From Aggregicoccus sp. 17bor-14 (GTDB lineage Bacteria; Myxococcota; Myxococcia; Myxococcales; Myxococcaceae), in NCBI RefSeq assembly GCF_009659535.1, contig NZ_VJZZ01000001.1:697424-761423 (forward strand): a DNA stretch of 64,000 nt, in the 5' to 3' direction. Made by a program: the position numbers and the translations under genes. Below the pieces are notes generated by a model. The model did no database searches and was not told where the DNA came from. It saw only the letters and a list, made by a program, of their open reading frames with translations. This document shows positions 1-10,755 of this stretch, piece by piece (position 1 is the first letter of the stretch; each line of letters starts with the position of its first letter).

Positions 1-1
1 G

Positions 2-709
2 GAGGCCGCCCGCCTGCTCGGCGTGGCCTTCGTGCCGGGCATCGAGGTCTCCGCCTTCGTGGGGCGCAAGGAGGTGCACCTGCTCGGGCACTTCATCGAC
101 TCCGCGCACGCGGCCCTGCTCCAGGTCACCGAGCGCCTGCGCGGCGAGCGCAGCGGGCGCATGGAGGCGATGATCGCCCGCGCCCAGGCACTGGGCTTCC
201 CGCTGCACATGGAGCAGGTGCGCGCCATCGCCGGCGACGCCCAGCTGGGCCGCCCCCACCTCGCGCGCCTGCTGGTGGAGAGGGGCTACTGCACGAGCCT
301 GCAGGACGCCTTCGACCGCTACCTGGGCGAAGGGCGCCCCATGACCGTGGAGCGCGAGAAGCTGCAGGGCGCGGACGCCATCCGCCTCATCCGCGAGGCG
401 GGCGGCACCGCCACCCTCGCCCACCCGCAGTCGAGCCGCGTGGAGCTGCCCGAGCTGCAGCAGCTCGCGGCGGCGGGGCTCAGTGGCCTCGAGGTCTTCC
501 ACATGGATCACCACCCCAGCGTCCGGGAGAAGTGGAGCAAGCTCGCCCGCCAGCTGGACCTGGTCCCCACCGCTGGCAGCGACTTCCACGGGGCGAAGGT
601 GAGTCCGGGCCGCACGCCGGGCTGCGCCTCGATGCCACGCGCGAACCTGGCCGCGCTGATCGCACGCGCGCCGCGCCCGCAGTGGCATCCGGCCGGCCTA
701 TCCCTCTGA
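2..709 (+). CDS. PHP-domain phosphoesterase, C-terminal part (RNase AM/YciV-like)
   Basis: The frame is already open at the window edge, so only about 235 C-terminal residues are visible; the GTG at 23 is an internal valine rather than a start. The visible part has the late PHP-domain motifs: a strand ending LAHPQ, HMDHH, and TAGSDFHGAK near the end, which supply metal-binding Asp/His residues. The stretch GRPHLARLLVERGY followed by AFDRYLGEGRP is typical of the YciV/RNase AM branch, metal-dependent cytoplasmic enzymes that trim nucleic acid 5' ends or hydrolyse nucleoside 3',5'-bisphosphates. The family call rests on motifs; the exact substrate is inferred. It ends 103 bases before nuoA, which has its own promoter, so the two need not be co-transcribed. 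Confidence 0.8.
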   Translation, partial: EAARLLGVAFVPGIEVSAFVGRKEVHLLGHFIDSAHAALLQVTERLRGERSGRMEAMIARAQALGFPLHMEQVRAIAGDAQLGRPHLARLLVERGYCTSLQDAFDRYLGEGRPMTVEREKLQGADAIRLIREAGGTATLAHPQSSRVELPELQQLAAAGLSGLEVFHMDHHPSVREKWSKLARQLDLVPTAGSDFHGAKVSPGRTPGCASMPRANLAALIARAPRPQWHPAGLSL

Positions 710-774
710 GAAGGCGGGCTGTGGCCGCGCGACCTTTCCACCGTAGTCTCAACGGTTTAGGCCCCGAATTCCCT

Positions 775-803
775 TTGACACCCCGAGGGCCGGGCTTTAG
801 GTT
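775..803 (+). promoter_or_regulatory. sigma70-type promoter of nuoA
   Basis: A perfect -35 box TTGACA (775-780), a 17-base spacer and a -10-like TAGGTT (798-803) lie directly before nuoA. The -10 box ends 9 bases before the ATG, so transcription would start at or just before the start codon. No clear Shine-Dalgarno sequence lies in between, which suggests a leaderless nuoA message. Confidence 0.6.
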
Positions 804-812
804 CCGCCGCCG

Positions 813-1184
813 ATGAACCCGACCCCGCTGACGCCCTACCTGCCGCTGGCCGTCGTGCTGCTGCTCGCGGGCGTGATGGCCTGCGCCATCCCGCTCCTCG
901 CCGGCATGCTCGGCCCTCGCCGGCCGAGCAAGATCAAGTCGATGGCCTTCGAGGCCGGCTCCGAGTCGAGCGGACCCGCCCGCCAGCGCTTCGCCGTGAA
1001 GTTCTACGTCGTCGCGCTACTCTTCATCGTGTTCGATGTGGAGGCCGTGTTCCTCTACCCGTGGGCCGTGAACCTCCAGGCGCTGGGCTGGTTCGGCTAC
1101 ACCGAGATGATCGTCTTCGCGGCCACGCTCGTCGTGGGCCTCATTTACGTCTGGAAGAAGGGCGCCCTGGACTGGGAGAGCTGA
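813..1184 (+). CDS. nuoA: NADH-quinone oxidoreductase subunit A
   Basis: Membrane subunit of respiratory complex I, next to the quinone site between arm and membrane domain. At 123 residues it has the family length and three membrane helices (about 9-31, 63-85 and 96-114). The conserved loop between helices 1 and 2 carries FEAGSESSGPAR, and helix 2 carries the acidic FDVE motif (Asp75, Glu77). It starts at an ATG immediately after a strong promoter and is followed 7 bases later by nuoB, so the pair forms a two-gene unit. The other complex I genes of this locus resume only after two opposite-strand genes. Confidence 0.95.
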   Translation: MNPTPLTPYLPLAVVLLLAGVMACAIPLLAGMLGPRRPSKIKSMAFEAGSESSGPARQRFAVKFYVVALLFIVFDVEAVFLYPWAVNLQALGWFGYTEMIVFAATLVVGLIYVWKKGALDWES

Positions 1185-1191
1185 GAGCACC

Positions 1192-1761
<570 letters not shown>

Positions 1762-1785
1762 TCGGCGCGCCGCACCGCAGTGCTC

Positions 1786-1829
1786 CGGGCCCCGCACGGC
1801 TCTCCTCCACGGGAGAGCGGCGGGGCCCG
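1786..1829. terminator. two-step hairpin between nuoB and convergent thioesterase gene
   Basis: A 10-bp outer stem CGGGCCCCGC / GCGGGGCCCG (1786-1795, 1820-1829) encloses a 7-bp inner stem GCTCTCC / GGAGAGC (1799-1805, 1812-1818). It sits between two convergent genes, so it could end transcripts from both sides. A run of T is short (CTTTC), so it is a plausible but not textbook intrinsic terminator. Confidence 0.6.
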
Positions 1830-1842
1830 ATGCTTTCGGGGC

Positions 1843-2325
1843 TCACCAGCGGTGGTACGCGGGGTGCCCCTCCTTCACCGCCACGAAGGTGCCGCGGCAG
1901 GTGGCGCACACGCGGCCGCCCGCCGTGAGCGTGCCCTCGATGACGGCGCGGTCGCCCTTCACCTCCACCGCCTGCGCTCGCAGCTGCACCGGGCCCGTCA
2001 TGGGCGTGGGGCGCAGCAGCTTGATGGCGTAGTCCGCGGTGACCGTGCAGGGCGGCGAGGACGCGTTCGCCTCGCGCATCAGGCGGTAGGCCGCGGTCCA
2101 GTTGCAGTGGCAGTCCAGCAGCGCGCCGATGATCCCGCCGTTGAGCACGCCGGGGAAGGCCTGGTGGTGCGGCTCGGGCGTCCACTCCGCGACGACGATG
2201 CCGGAGTCCTCGCTCTCCGGGAGGCTGCGGATGCGCAGCCCCTTCGCGTTGGCGGGGCCGCAGCCGAAGCAGGCGTTGTGGGGGGCGTAGCGTTCCTGGA
2301 GGCTCGGGGTGGGGTTCGCGCTCAT
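1843..2325 (-). CDS. PaaI-family hotdog-fold thioesterase
   Basis: Likely hydrolyses acyl-CoA thioesters in the cytoplasm; substrate unknown. The 160-residue protein has the N-terminal CFGCGPANAKGLRIRS signature (Cys19, Cys22) shared by many PaaI-like proteins, then the hotdog helix segment FPGVLNGGIIGALLDCHCNW, where Asp71 is in the usual catalytic region, and closing strands with DYAIKLLRPTPM. I chose the ATG at 2325; a TTG three codons upstream is possible, but a -10-like TAAGTT ends 7 bases before the ATG. It is inserted, with the sulfatase-like gene, between nuoB and nuoC on the opposite strand. Confidence 0.85.
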   Translation of the reverse strand: MSANPTPSLQERYAPHNACFGCGPANAKGLRIRSLPESEDSGIVVAEWTPEPHHQAFPGVLNGGIIGALLDCHCNWTAAYRLMREANASSPPCTVTADYAIKLLRPTPMTGPVQLRAQAVEVKGDRAVIEGTLTAGGRVCATCRGTFVAVKEGHPAYHRW

Positions 2326-2332
2326 GCGGCCC

Positions 2333-2338
2333 AACTTA
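2333..2338 (-). promoter_or_regulatory. -10-like element of the thioesterase gene
   Basis: TAAGTT on the minus strand ends 7 bases before the ATG at 2325. There is no purine-rich ribosome site and no good -35 box. Confidence 0.3.
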
Positions 2339-2386
2339 CGTCAGCCCCCCGGGCCCCGGGAGTGTCCTTTGAGGGGCCGTCTCGCC

Positions 2387-4411
2387 TCAGGGCCCGCGCT
2401 GCAGCACCGCGTCGAACCAGGGCTCGAGCGCGGCGTTGCGGCAGGGCCCGCGGCAGCTGCGGTGCAGGCTGCCGTCGCTGCCGGGCCACTCCACCAGCCA
2501 GCTCTCGCCGTCGAAGGCGCCCCGGTCCTTCTCGCGCAGCATCGCCGCGTGCGCCTCCGGAGTGACCTCCACCACGCCGTCCGGGCGCAGCTGGTAGTTG
2601 TCGAAGCCGCGCGCGAGGCCCGGCAGGTGCGCGGGCTCGAACACCTCGGGGCTCGCGTGCGTGAAGCCCGTCTCGGCGTAGAGGCGCAGCGGCTCCGGCA
2701 GCGACTCCCCCTTGAGCAGCGGCGCGAGCGAGACGCCGTCCGCCCCGGGAAGCCCGGGCAGCCCGGCCACGCTCAGCAGCGTGGGCCCCACGTCGATGAG
2801 GCGCACCAGCGCGTCCACCTGCGCCGGGCCGCGGCCCCAGCTGCGCGGCAGCTTCACCGCGAGCAGGATGCGGTTCTCCTCCTCGTGCAGCCGCGCGCCG
2901 TGCACGGGCGTCGCGCCGGCGAGCTCCGGGTGATCCGAGTGGAAGCTCTCCCCGTGGTCCGAGAGCAGCACGATGAGCGCGTCGTCGTAGCGGCCGCTCT
3001 TCTTGAGTGCGTCCAGCAGCGCGCCCACCTGCGCGTCCGCCTGGGAGATGAGCTCGTCGTAGAGCCCCTCGGCCACGCGCACGCTGCCGCCGCCCTTCGC
3101 CCCTACGGCGATGGGCGAGAACTGCATGCGCACGCGCCGCTCGAGCGGCTCGGTGGCCGGCACCTCGCGCCGGTAGAAGGGGTAGACCGGGTCTCCGGGG
3201 AAGTGCGCCGCCGTCGCGTGGAAGGCGAGCAGCGCGGGGCCCGCCTCCGCCTGGCGCAGCATCCGCGAGGCGAGCCGGTCCGCGTAGCCGCGGGGGTCAT
3301 AGACGCCCGCGAGCGCCCGGTTCTCGATGAACTCGGGCAGCAGCCACGCCCCCAGCCGGTTGTCCGCGAACAGCCCCAGCGCCCGGTAGCGCAGCTTCTC
3401 CAGCAGGAAGTTCACCGCGCCGCGCGGCGGCTGCAGCCGCATCGCAAACCCCGAGGCCTCGCCCTCGAAGTGGAAGCGCGAGCAGTCGGTGGCCCACAGC
3501 GTCCCGTAGCCCGCCCGGCCGAAGGCCTGCGCGAAGGTGGGCGCCTCCACGATGCGCGCGTCCGCCGTGAGCGGGTAGCGCACGCCGGTGCGGTGCGGCC
3601 AGCGCGCGGTGAGCAGCGCGCGCCACGCGGGCTCCGTCTGCGCGATGGGCGTGTACGCGCGGGTGAAGAGCGTGGCCTCCTGCACGAAGGCGTCCAGGTG
3701 CGGCGCGACCTCGCCCGTGCCGCCCAGCGCCCGCAGCCGGTCCGGCCGGAACGCATCCACGCCGATGAGCACCACCAGCGGCGGCGGCGCGGGCGGCGCC
3801 TGCCCGGCCCCAGGCAGCGCCCACCCTCCTCCCATGAGCCCCACCGCGCCCGCCGCGGCGAGCGCGCCCACCGCAGCGCCGCGGCGCGAGCGCAGGAGCA
3901 GCGCCACCGCATGGCCGAGCAGCCACAGCGCCGCCGCCACCTGCGGCTGCCAGGGCTCACCGTGCAGCGTGAGCCACTCGAGCGCGCCGCGCACCGCCGG
4001 CACGTCGTCGAAGAGCGCCGGGCGCTGGATGGCGCGGTCCCACGCGAGGAGCGCGAAGAGCACCCCCCAGTGCAGCGTCACCGGGAGCACGCCCCTTCGC
4101 CCCCAGGCCCGGGCGAGCAGCCCCGCGCCCGCCCCGAGCACCGCGCCTCCCAGCAGGTAGGCGAGCAGCACCCGCGAGAGCAGCGGCGGGAGCAGCGGGC
4201 GCACCAGCGCCATGAGCGCCGCGTAGGGCCCGCTCACGTCCAGGTTCACCCCCACCGTGCCCGCGCGCACCAGCAGCGCGCTCTCGGCGAGGAAGAGGAC
4301 GAGCCCCAGCAGCGCCCCGCCGGCGAGCGGGGGCCAGAGGCCCCGGAGGCCCTGGAGTGCAGAGCGGAGGGGCGAGCGGGAGGGGCGGGACGGCAGCGGA
4401 CGGGGCGACAT
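2387..4411 (-). CDS. membrane-anchored sulfatase/alkaline-phosphatase superfamily protein
   Basis: A 674-residue protein with several N-terminal membrane helices (roughly residues 27-195) followed by a large catalytic domain probably outside the membrane. The catalytic part starts at VVLIGVDAFRPDRL (metal-binding Asp), has TEPAWRALLTARWPHRTGV, where Thr occupies the nucleophile position seen in phosphoethanolamine-transferase and LTA-synthase-like relatives, and later LLSDHGESFHSDHP with metal-binding Asp-His. It may transfer or hydrolyse a phosphate or sulfate group on an envelope or extracellular substrate; the reaction cannot be fixed from sequence. I chose the ATG at 4411 because the upstream 22 codons look non-coding. 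It is divergent from nuoC and 61 bases upstream of the thioesterase. Confidence 0.8.
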   Translation of the reverse strand: MSPRPLPSRPSRSPLRSALQGLRGLWPPLAGGALLGLVLFLAESALLVRAGTVGVNLDVSGPYAALMALVRPLLPPLLSRVLLAYLLGGAVLGAGAGLLARAWGRRGVLPVTLHWGVLFALLAWDRAIQRPALFDDVPAVRGALEWLTLHGEPWQPQVAAALWLLGHAVALLLRSRRGAAVGALAAAGAVGLMGGGWALPGAGQAPPAPPPLVVLIGVDAFRPDRLRALGGTGEVAPHLDAFVQEATLFTRAYTPIAQTEPAWRALLTARWPHRTGVRYPLTADARIVEAPTFAQAFGRAGYGTLWATDCSRFHFEGEASGFAMRLQPPRGAVNFLLEKLRYRALGLFADNRLGAWLLPEFIENRALAGVYDPRGYADRLASRMLRQAEAGPALLAFHATAAHFPGDPVYPFYRREVPATEPLERRVRMQFSPIAVGAKGGGSVRVAEGLYDELISQADAQVGALLDALKKSGRYDDALIVLLSDHGESFHSDHPELAGATPVHGARLHEEENRILLAVKLPRSWGRGPAQVDALVRLIDVGPTLLSVAGLPGLPGADGVSLAPLLKGESLPEPLRLYAETGFTHASPEVFEPAHLPGLARGFDNYQLRPDGVVEVTPEAHAAMLREKDRGAFDGESWLVEWPGSDGSLHRSCRGPCRNAALEPWFDAVLQRGP

Positions 4412-4547
4412 GGGCGGGCCGGATTCCCGTGTACCCGAAATGGGGCGCCGGGCGCCACGGCACCCCCGGGCGGCCAACCCCGCGCAATCCCACGTGCACC
4501 TGCGCTTCTCGGGCCCGTAAGTGCGCTGGATGGCTTGGGGTTTTCCG

Positions 4548-4577
4548 TTGACGGCCGGTTCGCGGCGTCCTTATAAG
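4548..4577 (+). promoter_or_regulatory. sigma70-type promoter of the nuoC-D-G-H-I operon
   Basis: TTGACG (4548-4553), an 18-base spacer and TATAAG (4572-4577). The predicted start near 4584 leaves a leader of about 24 bases with GGGG before the TTG start of nuoC. It shows that the second nuo block has its own promoter. Confidence 0.6.
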
Positions 4578-4607
4578 CCGCTGGTTTCTTTTGCCATCGG
4601 GGCTTCC

Positions 4608-5141
4608 TTGAGCACAGTCGCGTTGGACAGGGTCTCCGCCCAGTTTCCAGAGGCGGTCGCGGAGCGCTACGTGGACCGGGCGGGCGGGGCGTGGGCGGTC
4701 ATCCACCCCCAGCACCTGCGCCAGGTCGCCGCCTTCCTGAAGAGCGAGCCGGACCTGGAGTTCAAGCTGTTCCTCTCCGCGGACGGAGTGGACCGGCTGC
4801 ACCTCGCCGAGAACGATCCTCGCTTCGAGGTCGTCTACTTCCTCTACTCCCTCAAGCGCCACGAGCACGTGCGCCTCAAGGTGCGCGTCACCGAGGCGAA
4901 CCCGGTGGTGCCCTCCCTGGTGCCCGTGTTCCGGGGCGCGAACTGGTGGGAGCGCTTCGTCTGGGACTTCTACGGCGTGAAGTTCGACGGTCACCCGGAC
5001 CTGCGCCGCATCCTCATGTACGAGGAGTTCCAGGGCCACCCGCTGCGCAAGGACTACGCCATGCGCGACCGGCAGCCGCTCATCCCGCAGCGGCCCATCA
5101 AGGACATCTTCCGCGGCCCCGGCACCAGCGGCGTCGCCTGA
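4608..5141 (+). CDS. nuoC: NADH-quinone oxidoreductase subunit C
   Basis: Peripheral-arm 30-kDa-type subunit of complex I. The 177-residue protein ends with the family signature ERFVWDFYGVKFDGHPDLRR and the ILMYEEFQGHPLRKDY tail that contacts NuoD. The frame is open back to an ATG at 4521, but that codon lies upstream of the promoter at 4548-4577, and the extra 29 residues look unlike NuoC. I therefore place the start at the TTG at 4608, preceded by GGGG at 6 bases. It is followed 64 bases later by nuoD. Confidence 0.92.
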   Translation: MSTVALDRVSAQFPEAVAERYVDRAGGAWAVIHPQHLRQVAAFLKSEPDLEFKLFLSADGVDRLHLAENDPRFEVVYFLYSLKRHEHVRLKVRVTEANPVVPSLVPVFRGANWWERFVWDFYGVKFDGHPDLRRILMYEEFQGHPLRKDYAMRDRQPLIPQRPIKDIFRGPGTSGVA

Positions 5142-5205
5142 GCCGCCCGAGCGCCCTCCCCTCCTTCCGAGCTCCCCCAGCTTCTCCGAGCCTCCCGAGC
5201 ACACC

Positions 5206-6461
<1,256 letters not shown>

Positions 6462-6465
<4 letters not shown>

Positions 6466-8357
6466 GCGACACCGACAACAAGAACGGCGGCGGCAAGCCC
6501 ACGGGCGACGCGCAGAAGCCCCCCACGGGCAGCCCCACCAACGACCCGGCGGCCCAGCGTGGCCCCTCTCCGTCCAACCCGCCCGCGGGCGCGGTGAAGG
6601 ACCCGGCCCCCGCGCACCCCTCCAGCGTCACCGCGCCTCCCAAGGCCGCGGCGCCCCCGCCTGCGGGCCCCCCGAAGCCTCCGCCGCCCAAGAACCCGGG
6701 CTTCGTCACCGTCACCATCGACGGCAAGGAGGTCGTGGCCAAGCCGGGGACGAACATGATCGAGGCGGCCAAGTCGGTCGGCTCGGAGATCCCCTACTAC
6801 TGCTACCACCCTCGCCTCAGCATCGCGGCCAACTGCCGCATCTGCCTGGTGGAGGCCTCCAACGCGCCCAAGCTGGTGCCCGCGTGCCAGACCCCGCTCG
6901 CCGAGGGCCAGGTGGTGAAGACCACCACGCCCAAGGTGAAGGAGAACCAGCGCTCGGTGATGGAGTTCCTGCTGCTCAACCACCCGGTCGACTGCGCCAT
7001 CTGCGACCAGGCCGGTGAGTGCAAGCTGCAGGACTACTATATGAAGTACGACTACCGCCCCTCGCGGCTCGAGGGCGGCAAGGTCCTGAAGAACAAGCGC
7101 AAGGTGCTCGGCCCCCTCGTGGTGCTGGACCAGGAGCGCTGCATCATCTGCACGCGCTGCGTGCGCTTCATGAACGAGATCCCGAAGGAGCCGCAGCTCG
7201 GCGTCTTCGGCCGCGGCAGCCACGAGCGCATCGACGTGTTCCCGGGCAGCGAGCTCAACAGCAACTACTCGCTCAACACCGTGGACATCTGCCCGGTGGG
7301 CGCGCTGCTCAGCCGCGACTACCGCTTCCGGGCCCGCAGCTGGTTCCTCTCCGCCACCCCGTCCGTGTGCACCGGCTGCTCGCGCGGCTGCAACACCTAC
7401 GCGGACTGGATGGGCCAGGAGACCTACCGCTACCGCCCGCGCGAGAACGAGGCAGTGAACAAGAGCTGGATGTGCGACGCGGGCCGGCTCACCTACAAGT
7501 CCCTCAACAAGGGCCGCGTGCTCACGCCGGTCATCGGCCGCACGGGCGGCGCCGCCGCCACGGCGGAGATCACCCGCCTGGATGCGCTGCAGGCCGCGGC
7601 CAAGGCCCTCAAGGGCGCGGGCGCCGGCAAGGTCGCGGTGCTCGCGAGCGCGGTCGCTTCCAACGAGGACCTGCTCGGCGCGCTCTCCTTCGCCAAGAGC
7701 AGCCTGGGCGTGAAGGAGGTCTACGTGGGCGGCCGCCCGGACGGCGCGCCGGACCACTACCTCTACACCGCGGACAAGAACCCGAACCGCAACGGCCTCG
7801 AGATGGTCGCGGCGGGCCTGGGCCTCACCCTGCGTCCCTTCCAGGAGCTGGTGAAGGGGCTCGAGGGCGGCCGCGTGAAGGCGCTCTACGCCGTGGGCTG
7901 CGAGGTGCCCGTGGCGGACGAGGGCAGCTTCGCGAAGCTCGTGGGCGGCCTGGACGTGTTCGTGGCGCAGGCCATGAACGAGTCCGCCGTGACGGCGCAG
8001 GCCACCGTGCTGCTGCCGGCCAGCGTGCACGTGGAGGACGAGGGCAGCTTCGTCAACGTGGACGGGCTCATCCAGCGCTTCCGCAAGGCCTACCCCTCCA
8101 AGGGCGAGGCGATGCCGCACTGGAAGTGGGCGGCGGAGCTGGGCCGCGAGCTGGGGGCGAAGGAGCCCGCGCTGGCGAGCGCACGCGACGTGTTCCGCAC
8201 GCTGGGCGCGGCCGTCACGGGCTTCGCGGAGTTCAACTGGGACAAGGCGAGTCCGTCGGATCGCGAGAAGCCGGGCATCAATCCGCTGCCCGCGGGTGCG
8301 GACGGTCGTCCTCCGGGGTACCGCGAGTTCGGTGCTCCGCGCGTGAGGGGTCTCTAG
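6462..8357 (+). CDS. nuoG: NADH-quinone oxidoreductase subunit G
   Basis: Peripheral-arm electron-wire subunit. Residues 1-78 are an unusual Pro/Ala/Lys-rich extension. A plant-type ferredoxin domain follows with [2Fe-2S] ligands Cys114, Cys125, Cys128 and Cys142; then His174, Cys178, Cys181 and Cys187 for N5, and Cys227, Cys230, Cys233 and Cys277 for N4. Cys303-x2-Cys306-x3-Cys310-x27-Cys338 exactly matches the motif for the extra cluster N7. The remaining molybdopterin-oxidoreductase-like part is short, giving 631 residues against roughly 780-900 in many NuoG proteins. It starts with GTG overlapping the nuoD stop and touches nuoH directly. Confidence 0.94.
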
Positions 8358-9833
8358 ATGAAGCGTCTCATTGGCATCTTCACCGGCATCGCCGTCATGC
8401 TGGGCGCGATCGTCAGCATCCAGGCGCTCGCGTACGTGGTGGGCGGGCTCGCCGAGAACCTGTTCTCGGGCGCCAGCCGCCTGACCAACATCATCTTCCT
8501 GATGCTGGTCTTCGTGATGATCATGGCCACGCTGTTGACCATGGCGGAGCGCAAGTGGAGCGCGCTGATGCAGAACCGCATCGGCCCGAACCGCGCGAAG
8601 CTGGTGGTGGGCCCCATCAACAACTCGCTGATGGGCCTGCCGCACATCCTCACCGACTCGCTGAAGATGCTCACCAAGGAGCGCTTCCGGCCGGAGGGGG
8701 CGAACAAGTTCCTCTTCAACCTCGGCCCCATCCTGGCGTTCGCGCCGGTGTTCGCGCTCTTCGCCGTGGTGCCGGTGGGCCCCTCGGTGAAGTGGGACGG
8801 CCACGTCGTCGACATGGTCGTGGCGACGCCGGACTTCGGCATGCTCTACCTGCTGGGCATCGCCTCGCTCGCGGTGTACGGCACGGCGCTCGCGGGCTGG
8901 GCGTCCAACAACAAGTTCGCGCTGCTGGGCGGCGTGCGCGCCTCCTCGCAGATGATCTCCTACGAGGTCGCGCTGGGCCTGAGCCTGGTGGGCCTGATGG
9001 TGGCCTTCTCCACCGTGCAGCTGCCCGCCTTCGTGGGCAACATGGCGAACGAGGGCGCGGGCGTGGCGACGGGCCAGGCGCGCTTCCTCTGGGCGGCCAA
9101 CGCGAACGTGGGCCTGCCTGCGTGGGGCATCTTCCTGCAGCCCCTGGGCTTCATCCTCTTCTTCGCGGCCTCCTTCGCGGAGACGAAGCGCGCCCCCTTC
9201 GACTCTCCCGAGGGTGAGTCGGAGATCATCGGCTACTTCGTGGAGTACTCGGGCATGCAGTTCGGCCTGTTCATGATCTCCGAGTTCGTGGAGGTCGTGG
9301 TGCTCTCCGGCGTGCTCACGGTGCTCTTCTTCGGCGGCTGGCACCTGCCCATCTACGGCGAGGCGCTCGCGGCCAGTTCCTTCATGCAGGAGCACGGCTG
9401 GATCTACGGCACCATCCTGGGCACGGTGTTCTGGCTCAAGGTGCTGCTGCTCATCTGGCTGCAGCTGACCATCCGCTGGACCTTCCCGCGCTTCCGCTAC
9501 GACCAGATCATGACCCTGGGCTGGAAGATCCTCCTGCCCGCGGGCCTGGTGAACCTGTTCCTCAGCGCGGCGCTGGTGCTGTGGGATCCCTCGCTGCGCG
9601 CGCTCGCGGTGATGGGTCTGCTGGAGATCGGCTTCGTCATCGCGCTCACCCTCACCAAGCGCGAGACCGCCGGCGCGCACGGCGGCGGCCACGGCCACGG
9701 GGCCCACGGCGACCACGGCCACGGGGCGCTGGACCACGGCCACGGCGGCCACGCCATCGCGGCGCACGGGGCAACGGCTCACGCCGCCCACGCAGACGAC
9801 CACGCTCACGCGGCCCCTGCGGCCTCGCACTAA
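8358..9833 (+). CDS. nuoH: NADH-quinone oxidoreductase subunit H with His-rich tail
   Basis: Membrane subunit that completes the quinone chamber. It has about eight to nine helices, the AERKWSALMQNRIGPNRA loop, and the acidic EGESEIIGYFVEYSGMQF loop typical of NuoH. The 491-residue length exceeds the usual 320-420. Excess sits partly at the C-terminus: after KRETAG the last 55 or so residues are almost only Gly, Ala and His, with 15 histidines and a few Asp. That tail should lie outside the membrane core. The ATG follows the nuoG stop with no gap, so translation is coupled. Confidence 0.95.
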   Translation: MKRLIGIFTGIAVMLGAIVSIQALAYVVGGLAENLFSGASRLTNIIFLMLVFVMIMATLLTMAERKWSALMQNRIGPNRAKLVVGPINNSLMGLPHILTDSLKMLTKERFRPEGANKFLFNLGPILAFAPVFALFAVVPVGPSVKWDGHVVDMVVATPDFGMLYLLGIASLAVYGTALAGWASNNKFALLGGVRASSQMISYEVALGLSLVGLMVAFSTVQLPAFVGNMANEGAGVATGQARFLWAANANVGLPAWGIFLQPLGFILFFAASFAETKRAPFDSPEGESEIIGYFVEYSGMQFGLFMISEFVEVVVLSGVLTVLFFGGWHLPIYGEALAASSFMQEHGWIYGTILGTVFWLKVLLLIWLQLTIRWTFPRFRYDQIMTLGWKILLPAGLVNLFLSAALVLWDPSLRALAVMGLLEIGFVIALTLTKRETAGAHGGGHGHGAHGDHGHGALDHGHGGHAIAAHGATAHAAHADDHAHAAPAASH

Positions 9834-9863
9834 GCCTTCCGGAACCCGGAGACACTCCCGACC

Positions 9864-10664
9864 ATGGCCTACAAGGCAACCCAGGACCCCCGCGAAGACC
9901 TCCGCGAGCGCACGTACCTGCCCGAGCTGATCCGCGGGCTGGCCGTGTCCACGCGGCACTTCTTCCGCAACCTCTTCGGCACCCGCGACGAGAACGTGCA
10001 GGTGCTCGACCGCACCGGCACCAGCCTCGTGGCCACGGTGCAGTACCCGGAGGAGAAGACCCCCTACCCGCCCGGCTACCGCGGCCTGCACCGCCTGGTG
10101 CCGCGCGAGGACGGCAAGCCGCGCTGCGTGGCCTGCTACATGTGCGCCACCGTCTGCCCGGCGCAGTGCATCTACATCGAGGCGGGTGAGTACGACCCTG
10201 CGGACGTCTCCTCCGAGAGCCGCACGATCGAGAAGTTCCCCACCGCGTTCGTCATCGACGAGCTGCGCTGCATCGTGTGCGGCCTGTGCGTGGAGGCGTG
10301 CCCCAAGGACGCCATCCGCATGGACACGTACACGCACACCCCGAGCGAGTACAACCGCCAGGGCTTCGTCTACGACATCCCCAAGCTGCTCAAGGGTCCC
10401 GCGGTGAGCCATCCCTCGGACCCCTGGTACAAGCGCGAGGGCTCCGAGGAGCCGCACCACGGCCACAAGGAGGCCCACACGCGCATCGGCGAGGGGCTCG
10501 TCCCGCTCAAGGTGCCGGGCCCGCTGCACGCGGGCGACGCCCACGGGCACGCGGCCGGCCACGCTCACGCGGCCGCGGCGCACGCCCCCGCGGCGCTGCC
10601 CACCGGCCCTCGCACCGTGGTGCAGGACGACAAGCCGGTGAAGGTGACGAAGTTCATCAAGTAG
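9864..10664 (+). CDS. nuoI: NADH-quinone oxidoreductase subunit I with His-rich tail
   Basis: Ferredoxin-like TYKY subunit carrying clusters N6a and N6b. Ligands are Cys88, Cys91, Cys94 and Cys98 ([12 protein letters not shown]) and Cys136, Cys139, Cys142 and Cys146 ([12 protein letters not shown]). The N-terminal amphipathic segment [14 protein letters not shown] is as expected for membrane docking. A typical NuoI has about 160-230 residues; this one has 266, with a C-terminal extension bearing about 11 histidines ([11 protein letters not shown], then [16 protein letters not shown]) before a charged end. It is the last nuo gene here; subunits E, F and J-N are not in the window. Confidence 0.95.
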   Translation: MAYKATQDPREDLRERTYLPELIRGLAVSTRHFFRNLFGTRDENVQVLDRTGTSLVATVQYPEEKTPYPPGYRGLHRLVPREDGKPRCVACYMCATVCPAQCIYIEAGEYDPADVSSESRTIEKFPTAFVIDELRCIVCGLCVEACPKDAIRMDTYTHTPSEYNRQGFVYDIPKLLKGPAVSHPSDPWYKREGSEEPHHGHKEAHTRIGEGLVPLKVPGPLHAGDAHGHAAGHAHAAAAHAPAALPTGPRTVVQDDKPVKVTKFIK

Positions 10665-10689
10665 TCGCCTCCGGCCTGCGGCCCCTCTC

Positions 10690-10734
10690 CCGGCCTGCCC
10701 TCTCCCGCATCCCCGCGGGAGAACGGCAGGCCGG
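10690..10734 (+). terminator. hairpin after the nuoC-I operon
   Basis: An outer stem CCGGCCTGCC / GGCAGGCCGG (10690-10699, 10725-10734) and an inner stem TCTCCCGC / GCGGGAGA (10701-10708, 10715-10722) close on a 6-base loop. It is followed by GTCGTTTAA. It sits just after nuoI and before the EIIC gene, so it probably ends the nuo transcript. Confidence 0.65.
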
Positions 10735-10755
10735 AGTCGTTTAAGGTGCCCTCCC

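Noticed and set aside
1843-4411. a mobile element interrupting the nuo locus
   Set aside because: There is no transposase, no terminal inverted repeats and no direct repeats at the edges; the two genes have the same base composition as neighbours.
4521-4607. upstream extension of nuoC to an ATG at 4521
   Set aside because: It would begin before the promoter at 4548-4577 and adds 29 residues unlike NuoC.
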